From positions 1-64,000 of the forward strand of contig NZ_JAUOQH010000009.1 of the NCBI RefSeq assembly GCF_030547075.1: a stretch of DNA of 64,000 nt. The letters run 5' to 3'. Below are positions 56,777 through 64,000 of the stretch, one piece after another. The notes under the pieces were generated by a model. That model was not told the origin of the DNA and did not search any database. It was given only the letters and a program-made list of their open reading frames with translations. Every line of letters begins with the position of its first letter. The first letter of the stretch is position 1. The stretch is from Alteromonas sp. 1_MG-2023. GTDB taxonomy: Bacteria > Pseudomonadota > Gammaproteobacteria > Enterobacterales > Alteromonadaceae. The translations under genes were made by a program, and so were the position numbers.

Positions 56777-56802
56777 AAAACGTTTTAGTAAAACGTTTTA
56801 GT
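56777..56802. promoter_or_regulatory. double LacI-type operator
   Basis: The palindrome AAAACGTTTT occurs twice in tandem (56777-56786 and 56790-56799) as a 13-bp direct repeat AAAACGTTTTAGT. The central CG and half-sites fit LacI/GalR operators. It lies between the ManD operon and the divergent LacI gene, about 30 bases upstream of the ManD start. Confidence 0.85.
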
Positions 56803-56831
56803 TGACTAAACCTAGCATACAAATGCATAAT
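56802..56831 (+). promoter_or_regulatory. promoter of the LacI-type regulator
   Basis: TTGACT (56802-56807) and CATAAT (56826-56831), spaced by 18 bases, resemble sigma-70 elements. They lie just beyond the double operator, so the repressor probably controls itself as well as the ManD operon. Confidence 0.6.
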
Positions 56832-56857
56832 GTCAACAAGTTGTTAACAATGGTTCA

Positions 56858-57931
56858 ATGAACCACGGGCTCTTCGAAAAAGCTATGCAAAAAGTGAAAT
56901 TGGCGGATGTGGCGCGCCTAGCCAAAGTGTCGAACAGTACGGTATCTCAGTACATTAATGGGCGTTTCGACTATATGTCGAAGGAAACCGAGCTTCGGGT
57001 TCGGGCTGCTATTAAAGAATTAAACTACACGCCTAACCGCTTTGCTCAAGGTTTAAAAGCCACTAAAACTAAGACAATAGGGGTTATTGTTCGAGATATT
57101 ACTGGTTTTGATACCAGCCGAACCATTCGCGGTGTGGACGACTTCTGTAAAAAAGCGAATTACAACGCGCTTATTTACAATACTGATTTTGATCCCCATG
57201 TAGAAGCCAAATCGTTAGAGGCGTTATTTCAACTGCAAGTAGACGGAATAATCATTGCCTCATCAGGTAAAAACAATGGCCTTATTGAAGAGTATATTCA
57301 TAAAGGTTTACCCATAGTACATGTACAACTAGAGCATGATGGCAGCGAGAAAAACCTTGTTTTATCTGATTACCGCAAAGCCGCTTTTGATGCTACAGAT
57401 TATTTAATCGAACTAGGTCATGAGAGAATTTGTTTTGTGACGCAGGAATATCAAAACGTTAAATCGAGGAATGAACGGTACCTAGGCTATACCGATGCGC
57501 TTAAAAAGCACGGCATTCAATACAATGAAGCGTTAGTGCAATATTGGCAGCGAGAAACCGGTTTTGAACATTCTCCGCAAGAAATTATAAAATCGGACGC
57601 TGCGCCTACCGCTTTTTTTACGCAGCATCTTGCCATTACTACCGAACTGTTAGCGCACTTAAACCAAGAAGGGGTGAGTGTTCCTGACGATGTGTCTTTG
57701 TTAGGTTTTGATGATATTCCCATGACGGAGTTCTTTAAAGTGCCCATCACGGTGGTAAAACAAGAGCCGTATATTATAGGTAAAGAAGCGGCCCAGCTTC
57801 TTCTTGAATTAATTGAAGATAAAGACCGGCATTCTCAGAAAATCATGATCTCCTGTTCTATCACCGAACGAGATTCTTGCGCCGCGCCGAAGGCGACCAT
57901 GGGATTGACCGTGAATAGCGAAGCCAAATAA
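56858..57931 (+). CDS. LacI/GalR-family transcriptional regulator
   Basis: The 357-residue protein has an N-terminal HTH (KLADVARLAKVSNSTVSQYI; hinge ELNYTPNRFAQGL) and a periplasmic-binding-protein-like effector domain (about 70-340; SLLGFDDIPMTEFF). It faces the ManD operon over two AAAACGTTTT sites, so it is the likely local repressor responding to a sugar acid. A second Met at 56885 is an alternative start. Confidence 0.9.
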   Translation: MNHGLFEKAMQKVKLADVARLAKVSNSTVSQYINGRFDYMSKETELRVRAAIKELNYTPNRFAQGLKATKTKTIGVIVRDITGFDTSRTIRGVDDFCKKANYNALIYNTDFDPHVEAKSLEALFQLQVDGIIIASSGKNNGLIEEYIHKGLPIVHVQLEHDGSEKNLVLSDYRKAAFDATDYLIELGHERICFVTQEYQNVKSRNERYLGYTDALKKHGIQYNEALVQYWQRETGFEHSPQEIIKSDAAPTAFFTQHLAITTELLAHLNQEGVSVPDDVSLLGFDDIPMTEFFKVPITVVKQEPYIIGKEAAQLLLELIEDKDRHSQKIMISCSITERDSCAAPKATMGLTVNSEAK

Positions 57932-57932
57932 A

Positions 57933-58184
57933 TTGGCTAAACCAAATAAGAAAGGGCCTGTTAGAACGGTACAAATAACGTGTGCGAAATGCAAAACGCC
58001 TATTTTCAAATACCGAAAAGGTGGCAAAGGCGCACTGGTTAAGTGCTTTAAAGAACGTATTGTTGAAGATTACACCGCTACAGCGTGTGTATGCCCTGGG
58101 TGTGAGCAACCTTTTGCTCGGGAAGCCACAATAAGAGGGGCGCCAGCGTTTAAAATTATTGGTGGGAAGGTACATATGAAGTAG
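57933..58184 (+). CDS. small zinc-ribbon-like protein
   Basis: The 83-residue protein has CAKC near residue 17 and a second pair CVCPGC near residue 52, suggesting a zinc ribbon, with many Lys. It starts with TTG immediately after the LacI gene stop (one base between), implying coupling. It is probably a nucleic-acid or ribosome-associated protein; function unknown. Confidence 0.6.
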   Translation: MAKPNKKGPVRTVQITCAKCKTPIFKYRKGGKGALVKCFKERIVEDYTATACVCPGCEQPFAREATIRGAPAFKIIGGKVHMK

Positions 58185-58258
58185 CGGCGAAGCATTCGAG
58201 AGGTTAATGCCCCGCCACTTTTAAAACTACGCGCTTAGGGCTATCTATGCGCTTAGGG

Positions 58259-58501
58259 CTATTTCGCCGCCTGTAACTTTTCATATAGAGTGTCTTTGAG
58301 TACTGCTCGGTCGTGCTTCATTTGATGCAATGTTTCGTCGGTGGTTGGGCCGCCCTTTAGCTCAAGTTTGCGAATTTCTTCATCTAAAGCATTGTACTGT
58401 TTGTTTTCGCTGGCAAACAAACTGTCACTTTCTACCAGTTTCTCGATGGTATCTTTGTATTCTGGAAAGTCAGATTGCAATGAGTGAACTTCACCTAACA
58501 T
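58259..58501 (-). CDS. YdcH/DUF465-family small helical protein
   Basis: The 80-residue protein is two long helices with Glu/Lys pattern (FPEYKDTIEKLVESD; YNALDEEIRKLE; MKHDRAVLKDTLYEKL), matching DUF465 (YdcH). Function unknown. It lies upstream of the intergenic stretch following the zinc-ribbon gene, on the opposite strand. Confidence 0.82.
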   Translation of the reverse strand: MLGEVHSLQSDFPEYKDTIEKLVESDSLFASENKQYNALDEEIRKLELKGGPTTDETLHQMKHDRAVLKDTLYEKLQAAK

Positions 58502-58547
58502 AATATGCTCCTAAAATTTTTCGATGACTTTATTTGCTTTGATAGTG

Positions 58548-58973
58548 TTATTTAATATCTTGCACGGCTACGACTAGATCATTCCAATTGCGTTGATTCT
58601 CCATATCGTATTCCATTCCCTTGATATCAGCTTCGTTGAAGCGCTTAATAGCAGGGGTTTTACTGGTAGCTTGATATAACCAGTAAGCTTCTGCACGTAA
58701 CGCTTCATCTATAGGCTTGTCGATAGATTCGTATACTGCTTGTTTACAGGCGTTAATCGATTCTGCGGGAAACAGGGCAATACGTTTCGCAAGTGCATCG
58801 ACATAAGGCCCAATTTCGTCAGGCTCCAGCGCTTTATTAATAGTGCCGTAAGCTTCGGCTTCATCGGCGCTGAAATCGCGAGCACTTAGAATGATTTCAA
58901 GGGCCCGGCCTAGACCGGTTTGAAAAGTCATGCGAGACTCGCCACCGCCGCAAGGCAATCTGCCCATGTTCAT
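58548..58973 (-). pseudogene. 5'-truncated enoyl-CoA hydratase/isomerase (crotonase)
   Basis: The 141 residues align with the C-terminal half of crotonases, beginning MNMGRLPCGGGESRMTFQTG, which is normally preceded by about 120 residues carrying the CoA-binding and oxyanion-hole region. That half is missing upstream, where I find no homologous sequence in any frame. An AGAGGA precedes the ATG pair, so the fragment may still be translated, but it should lack catalytic activity. Confidence 0.65.
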
Positions 58974-59173
58974 ATTCCTCTGGTCGCATTCGTTTGTTAA
59001 TTCATTTTTTAGTTGAGATTAACTTGCCAATAAAAGATTAGCAGGGTTTGAGTGACTTAATAATTGGTAAAACCGTGAATACAGTTTATGGTTTTTGTTG
59101 AAGATAGAGGGAGCTTGTGGAGAAACCCATGTAATTCGAACAGTGTTTAAGCAAGTCTTAGACAGAAAGTTTG

Positions 59174-59302
59174 ATGGTTGTTCAGTTGAATGAACTATCT
59201 GATGCGCTGGACATTTCTCGTAACAATTTCAAACTTCATTTGCGACTGCCTACGTTGCGTGACACGCTAAAGCTGATTATGCTCCTTCGCGATTATACTT
59301 AG
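59174..59302 (+). CDS. possible 42-residue remnant ORF
   Basis: The frame MVVQLNELSDALDISRNNFK followed by LHLRLPTLRDTLKLIMLLRDYT has protein-like composition and a possible HTH-like start, but no ribosome site or family was recognised. It may be a fragment of a transposase or regulator. Low confidence. The adjoining stretch 58974-59173 has no gene. Confidence 0.25.
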   Translation: MVVQLNELSDALDISRNNFKLHLRLPTLRDTLKLIMLLRDYT

Positions 59303-59359
59303 GGCAATGCTCCCTTTTTACGGGTAATGCTCTCTTTCAAAGGGAATACTCTCTTTTAA
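59302..59359. repeat. three 18-20 bp tandem repeats upstream of the M1 aminopeptidase gene
   Basis: GGGCAATGCTCCCTTTTTAC, GGGTAATGCTCTCTTTCAAA and GGGAATACTCTCTTTTAA are contiguous. They end about 30 bases before the aminopeptidase start, inside its likely leader or promoter. Confidence 0.75.
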
Positions 59360-59390
59360 GGGAGCCCCTCTCTACATGGAATTATAAGAT

Positions 59391-61961
59391 ATGAGACGAA
59401 TCATAACGTTGTTCAGTTGTGTTTTGGCGGTGCTAACGACTCAAGTGTTAGCAAAAGATGTGGAATACCGTTTACCATCTTCTGTTACGCCAACCTTTCA
59501 AGACATTCATTTAAACCTAGATCCTGATGCTCCAAACTACTCGGGTTCTACCCGCATTAACATTACGGTTAATTCAGCCACGAAAAAAGTGGGCTTTTAT
59601 CAGCAAGACCTTACCGTTACTCATGCCAAGCTTAGTCAAAATGAGCGGGTAATAGCACTGAATGTTGAGCAAGGTGATTACAACATTAATTGGGGTACAG
59701 CCGATGCCGAGATTGCTCCAGGCAAATACACCCTAGTCATCGACTTCGAAGGCAAGGTGAATACGTCATCTGATGGTATGTACTTGTCTCGCTTTGAAGA
59801 CACAAACTACATATTTACGCAGTTTGAAGATATGCATGCACGTAAAGCTTTTCCAAGCTTCGACGAACCCGCATTTAAAATACCTTACCAAATGACCATC
59901 ACTGCACCTGAAAAACAGGTCGTTGTTTCGAATACACCGGTTGAAAGCCGTGATGTTAGCGAAGGCATGCAAACGGTTAAGTTTGAGAAAACCAAACCTA
60001 TGCCAACTTACTTAATTGCTTACACGGTAGGGCCGTTTGATAGTGTTGAACTAAAAGGTTTGTCGGTACCAGGTAAAATCTATGTGCCTAAAGGCTATGC
60101 AGATAAAACTAAGTTTGTGGTGAAACACACCCCTGAAATTTTAGCCACGCTAGAAGACTTTTTCGATATTAAATACCCTTACAAAAAGCTCGATTTTGTT
60201 GCTGTGCCTAACTTCACCCACGGCGCGATGGAAAACGTAGGGCTTATCACCTACCGCGACAGCTTATTACTATTAGAAGATGAGCCAGGCTTAACTGAGC
60301 GTAAAGGGCCACTTAACGTTATTGCACATGAGTTGGCGCACCAATGGTTTGGTAACCTAGTTACCATGGCATGGTGGGATGATTTATGGTTAAACGAAGC
60401 GTTTGCCTCGTGGGCGGCAAGCTACACCATGATGGAATTGTACCCAGAGCTTAATTTTGCCGATCGTATCGTGCAAGAATCTGCGTTTGGTGCCGACGCT
60501 AGCCCTACGGTTAAACCGGTTAAAAAAGTAGTGCGTATTCAACCGGATGTTATGGATGGTCTGGGGCTAAACTACTCAAAAGGCGAGTCTATTCTGCAAA
60601 TGATAGAGTCGTTAATTGGCACTGAAAAGTTCCGTGAAGGCGTACGCAACTATATGAATACCCATGCGTGGGGCAATACGGTTGCTGATGATTTATGGAC
60701 CGCTCTTGATGGTGTGTCAGACATTAATTTAAGCGCCATGATGAAAGCCTACTTAGAGCAACCTGCTTACCCGCTTATTACTATTGATGACAACGGCACT
60801 ATTACGCAGGAACGTTTCCATTACGCGGGCGCAACGGTAGAAGCGCAAACCTGGGCAGTTCCGCTTAAACTTACTTATAAAGTAAATGGTGAAATAAAGC
60901 AGGAAGTGGTATTTATAGATAAAGCGAAAACTCAATTGCCTCAACTTGCTGAAGCTGACTGGGTATTCCCTAACGATAACGCCACAGGCTATTTTCGCTG
61001 GGCAGTTTCAAGTAAGCAACTAGATAACTTACTTGGCGATTTGGACGTGCTGAACAATCGTGAAAAGAAAAACGTGCTTTATAACATGCAGGCATTGCTT
61101 AACGCGGGTAAGGTGAATATTGATAGCATCATGCCGGTATTAAATGCATTGGCGAAAGATAATGACCCTGTTGTTAAACGTGCTGCGGTAGGTGTTTTGG
61201 CTGAGTTTGATTACTTGGTTAACGACGACAATAAAGCTAATTATGCTGCATTGTTAAATCAAGAATATTTACCGTTGCTCAACTCACTTACGCTTACGCC
61301 AGAAAGCGGCGAATCGGAAAGTGTTATTAGCCTACGAAACCAGCTTTATAGCTTGCTTGGAAACAGAGCGAACAATGAAACCCTGATTAAGCAGAGTGAA
61401 TCGATAGCTAAGCAGTACATTGAAGATAGCAGTGCAGTTCCAGCAGGTATTGCAGGTACCGCAATAGGCGTAACCACGAAGCACAGCGACGAAGAGCTTT
61501 ACGATACATTAGTCGCTGCATTCAAAGAAGCCCAACTACCCAATGTTAAACGTACCTTGCTTTATTCAATGCGCTATACCGATGAAGTCACGGTAAACAA
61601 GATGCTAGATTTAGCCTTAACCGATGATATTACACCTGCAAATACCCTTTATATGTTGGTGCGGGTATCGCGCAATTTAGAACTTAAAACCGTGTTGTAT
61701 AAATGGTTAGATAAAAACCTAGATGCATTAATTGCCAAAATGCCTGATTACCATGTATCTCGTATGCCTGAATTTGTATCAACTACATGCAGTACTGAAA
61801 ACTTGGACATGGCTAAAGCTTTCTATAAGCCAATAAAAGATAAGTACGAAGGAATGGCTCGTAGCTTCGACATTATGTTAGATGAATCGAACCAATGTTT
61901 GCGATTAAAAGCGACTTACCAAGAAGACTTCAATAAATTCTTATCTAATTATGGAAATTAA
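59391..61961 (+). CDS. exported M1-family zinc aminopeptidase
   Basis: The 856-residue peptidase has a signal peptide (about 1-21), the substrate-binding GAMEN motif (HGAMENVGLITY), the zinc site HELAHQWFGNLV with the downstream NEAFASW Glu, and an ERAP1-C-like C-terminal half. It removes N-terminal residues from peptides in the periplasm or medium. A strong terminator follows. Confidence 0.95.
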   Translation: MRRIITLFSCVLAVLTTQVLAKDVEYRLPSSVTPTFQDIHLNLDPDAPNYSGSTRINITVNSATKKVGFYQQDLTVTHAKLSQNERVIALNVEQGDYNINWGTADAEIAPGKYTLVIDFEGKVNTSSDGMYLSRFEDTNYIFTQFEDMHARKAFPSFDEPAFKIPYQMTITAPEKQVVVSNTPVESRDVSEGMQTVKFEKTKPMPTYLIAYTVGPFDSVELKGLSVPGKIYVPKGYADKTKFVVKHTPEILATLEDFFDIKYPYKKLDFVAVPNFTHGAMENVGLITYRDSLLLLEDEPGLTERKGPLNVIAHELAHQWFGNLVTMAWWDDLWLNEAFASWAASYTMMELYPELNFADRIVQESAFGADASPTVKPVKKVVRIQPDVMDGLGLNYSKGESILQMIESLIGTEKFREGVRNYMNTHAWGNTVADDLWTALDGVSDINLSAMMKAYLEQPAYPLITIDDNGTITQERFHYAGATVEAQTWAVPLKLTYKVNGEIKQEVVFIDKAKTQLPQLAEADWVFPNDNATGYFRWAVSSKQLDNLLGDLDVLNNREKKNVLYNMQALLNAGKVNIDSIMPVLNALAKDNDPVVKRAAVGVLAEFDYLVNDDNKANYAALLNQEYLPLLNSLTLTPESGESESVISLRNQLYSLLGNRANNETLIKQSESIAKQYIEDSSAVPAGIAGTAIGVTTKHSDEELYDTLVAAFKEAQLPNVKRTLLYSMRYTDEVTVNKMLDLALTDDITPANTLYMLVRVSRNLELKTVLYKWLDKNLDALIAKMPDYHVSRMPEFVSTTCSTENLDMAKAFYKPIKDKYEGMARSFDIMLDESNQCLRLKATYQEDFNKFLSNYGN

Positions 61962-62016
61962 ATATAAGAATTAATTAATATCTATATAAATCAACAGTAT
62001 TACTGTGATTAAACGC

Positions 62017-62047
62017 AAGAGGCTGCCATTCGGCAGCCTCTTTTTTA
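62017..62047 (+). terminator. rho-independent terminator of the aminopeptidase gene
   Basis: AAGAGGCTGCC-ATTC-GGCAGCCTCTT, an 11-bp perfect stem, followed by five further T residues and an A/T tract. Confidence 0.93.
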
Positions 62048-62308
62048 TTTTCTACTTCAAAATGTCACATAAGGGCGCGGTAAGCGTCAGTTTTGTTACA
62101 ACCCCATCTTTTACGCAAAATTTACCCACTTAGTTTTACCTGTACCTAAGTACACTGGAGTTAATCAAAAAATAAACTTATTTAAAAGCCCTAAGCTTTT
62201 GATTTATTTATGATAATAAAAAACTGACATTATTTTGTACAAGTTCTTGCTGTGTATACGCAAGTATATAATTTAATACTCTCCTAATAAAAAGCGGACG
62301 ATAACAAC

Positions 62309-64000
62309 ATGGCGAAACTGGGTAGACAAGGGCGAGCGAAGTTGAGTAAGTCAGCTTTGTGCGTGAAATTGATATTAGGTAGTGTATTAACACTACCGCT
62401 TTCTTTTAGTGCTTTTTCAGATGTTATTTGGGAAGAGAACTTCGATGCAGACGCTTTAAACGGCAAAGGAGCCGTTGGCGGTGACAGTGTTACTATTGAT
62501 ATGGACGGCGTTACGCGCTGGAGTATTGATGTTTCAGATGCCGATTTAACTGCGGCTTCTGACTGGTTTAAAGTCGATGGTGGCCAACTTAGTGCTCGCG
62601 ACGTAGATGGTCCTGCAGTGTGGTTGTCTGAAGTTATTGTCGTAAACGGCTTAACTGACTTGCAGCTTGATGTAACTGTTTCAGAACTGAGTGGGCAAGA
62701 ATCGTCAGATTTCTTTGATGTAATGTATTCTGTTGATGGCGGCGCTTTTACGCTAGTGACCCATGAGTCAGGCACTGATAGCCACACACTGGTTGATGAT
62801 TATACGAGTGCGTTAGTAAATGCCGCTATTCCTGATGGAAGCACGCTTCAGATAAAATTAGTCATGCAGAACAGTGCTGGGGGTGAATATCACCTTGTAG
62901 ACAGCGTTATACTATCCGGTTCGACTGGCGAAGAAGGTGGTGGCGATGAAGGCGGCGATGATGGTGAAGTATCTGACGACACACTTCGTACATTAACTGA
63001 AAGTTGCTTTAACTGCCCTGATTTAACCGCGGTTAAATTACCCAGCGAATATGTTGAAGCTGATTATTATGCGCAGCTTGATACCGCAATAACGAACAAT
63101 GAAAGCGCTGAAACACTCAAAGCGCTGGCACAAAATATTATCTCGCTAGACCACCACCAGCTTTCTTATTCAGAAGCATGGACAGCCCTTACCGATACCG
63201 ATCAAGACCCAGCCAACCCAGACAATGTAGTATTGTTCTACATGGGAACGTCGTTAGCTAAATTTAGTAACGGTAGCGGTACCCAAAGTAGTAACCAAGA
63301 TAACTGGAACAGAGAACACGTTTGGGCAAACAGCCATGGTTTCTCTAGCAATAACCTTGCAGCCTATACCGATATTCATCACCTTCGCCCGACCGATATT
63401 TCGGTAAACGGTTCTCGCGGTAATCTCGATTTTGATTTCAGTGACGGTGCACTATCTGAAGCGCCAGCAAACAAAATTGATAGTGACTCTTTTGAACCTC
63501 GTGATTCAGTAAAAGGCGATGTAGCGCGCGCTATGTTCTACATGGACGTACGTTACGATGGAAGCGATACCAGTGAATCGGAAGAAGACTTGGTATTAGT
63601 TGACCGTTTAACCAGCACTGACGAAGCGGCGCATGGCAAACTGTGTGTATTGTTACAGTGGCATGAAAGTGACCCAGTAGATGAGTTCGAGGAAGACCGA
63701 AACAGTAAAGTTTTCGAATTCCAAGGTAACCGTAACCCGTTTATTGATAAGCCAGAGTTAGCCTCGCTAATCTTCAACACTGATTGTGACGGTAGCGATG
63801 CTGGCGGTTCAGATGATGATACTGACGACGGAGACACAACTGGCGGAAGCACAGGCTCAGGCCACGCAGTCTTTATTTCTGAATACATTGAAGGTAGCAG
63901 TTTTAACAAAGCCATAGAGATTTACAACGGCTCTACAGAAACAGTAGATTTAAGTAACTACAAGCTTAAACTGCTTTCTAATGGCGCAACTGCGGTAGGT
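62309..64000 (+). CDS. extracellular endonuclease I with lamin-tail domain (partial, runs off the window)
   Basis: The frame is open from ATG 62309 to the window edge (564 codons). It has a signal peptide with a basic n-region (cleavage near residue 37), an N-terminal beta-sandwich-like region (about 40-200), and a Gly/Asp/Glu-rich linker (about 207-225). An endonuclease I-like domain follows with NREHVW (334-339) and DIHHLRPTD (355-363), the beta-beta-alpha-metal signature. After a second Asp/Gly linker a lamin-tail domain begins (VFISEYIEG, about 521). It probably degrades extracellular DNA for phosphorus or in biofilms. A perfect TATAAT lies at 62267-62272, with a weak -35. Confidence 0.88.
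   Translation, partial: MAKLGRQGRAKLSKSALCVKLILGSVLTLPLSFSAFSDVIWEENFDADALNGKGAVGGDSVTIDMDGVTRWSIDVSDADLTAASDWFKVDGGQLSARDVDGPAVWLSEVIVVNGLTDLQLDVTVSELSGQESSDFFDVMYSVDGGAFTLVTHESGTDSHTLVDDYTSALVNAAIPDGSTLQIKLVMQNSAGGEYHLVDSVILSGSTGEEGGGDEGGDDGEVSDDTLRTLTESCFNCPDLTAVKLPSEYVEADYYAQLDTAITNNESAETLKALAQNIISLDHHQLSYSEAWTALTDTDQDPANPDNVVLFYMGTSLAKFSNGSGTQSSNQDNWNREHVWANSHGFSSNNLAAYTDIHHLRPTDISVNGSRGNLDFDFSDGALSEAPANKIDSDSFEPRDSVKGDVARAMFYMDVRYDGSDTSESEEDLVLVDRLTSTDEAAHGKLCVLLQWHESDPVDEFEEDRNSKVFEFQGNRNPFIDKPELASLIFNTDCDGSDAGGSDDDTDDGDTTGGSTGSGHAVFISEYIEGSSFNKAIEIYNGSTETVDLSNYKLKLLSNGATAVG

Overview
The window is chromosomal DNA of a marine gammaproteobacterium, most likely Alteromonas or a close relative in the Alteromonadaceae. 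This rests on base composition and codon use judged by eye, on gene orders shared with the E. coli lineage (cysS facing ppiB-lpxH, mltD-gloB-yafS, metG facing apbC, cpxRA facing cpxP), and on an accessory content rich in exported peptidases, porins and TonB receptors. I see no prophage, intact insertion sequence, CRISPR array or rRNA. There is one tRNA gene, tRNA-Pro(GGG), at 19358-19434.

Layout. 1-3.3 kb: a yqiJ-yqiK flotillin module, flanked by copies of a GTGGGTGTCC motif. 3.3-6.1 kb: lpxH, ppiB, cysS. 6.4-8.5 kb: a siderophore receptor with a Fur box. 8.7-13.2 kb: a voltage-sensor-like membrane protein, mltD, gloB and a YafS-like methyltransferase, followed by an array of about ten GGACACCCAC motifs (13.24-13.6 kb). 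13.7-19.2 kb: metG, apbC, dcd and an SLC13 transporter. 19.4-21.0 kb: tRNA-Pro and a second SPFH/NfeD pair (qmcA-ybbJ). 21.0-24.3 kb: a REP-like repeat, a 45-residue protein, a porin and a catalase. 24.5-30.9 kb: a frameshifted small exported protein, a circularly permuted D-amino-acid-oxidase-like Tat protein, a class II cyclic-nucleotide phosphodiesterase, and a purine salvage group (MFS transporter, nucleoside hydrolase, deaminase). 31-38 kb: a DHH phosphoesterase, a nitroreductase, CreA, an M14 peptidase, and an FAD/NAD(P) protein carrying two coding minisatellites.

38.8-45.2 kb is an envelope-stress and oxidant-defence stretch. cpxA-cpxR diverge from cpxP over a perfect CpxR box, followed by exported SodC, a thioredoxin-fold protein with a CHDS site, OsmC and exported MsrA. 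45.4-51.4 kb holds a periplasmic binding protein, MobA, an NHL beta-propeller, an alpha/beta hydrolase and a GGDEF-EAL protein. 51.7-57.9 kb is a sugar-acid operon (lipoprotein, SSS symporter, Gfo/Idh/MocA oxidoreductase, ManD/RspA-type dehydratase) facing its LacI-type regulator across a double AAAACGTTTT operator. The window ends with small conserved proteins, a truncated crotonase, an M1 aminopeptidase and the first 564 codons of a secreted endonuclease I / lamin-tail protein that runs off the edge.

The most notable observations are the D-amino-acid-oxidase-like protein whose C-terminal signature has moved ahead of the FAD-binding fold, the GGACACCCAC motif array, a voltage-sensor domain with no visible pore, a clean +1 frameshift at a CCC-T site, and an unusual number of 13-20 bp tandem duplications, several inside genes.
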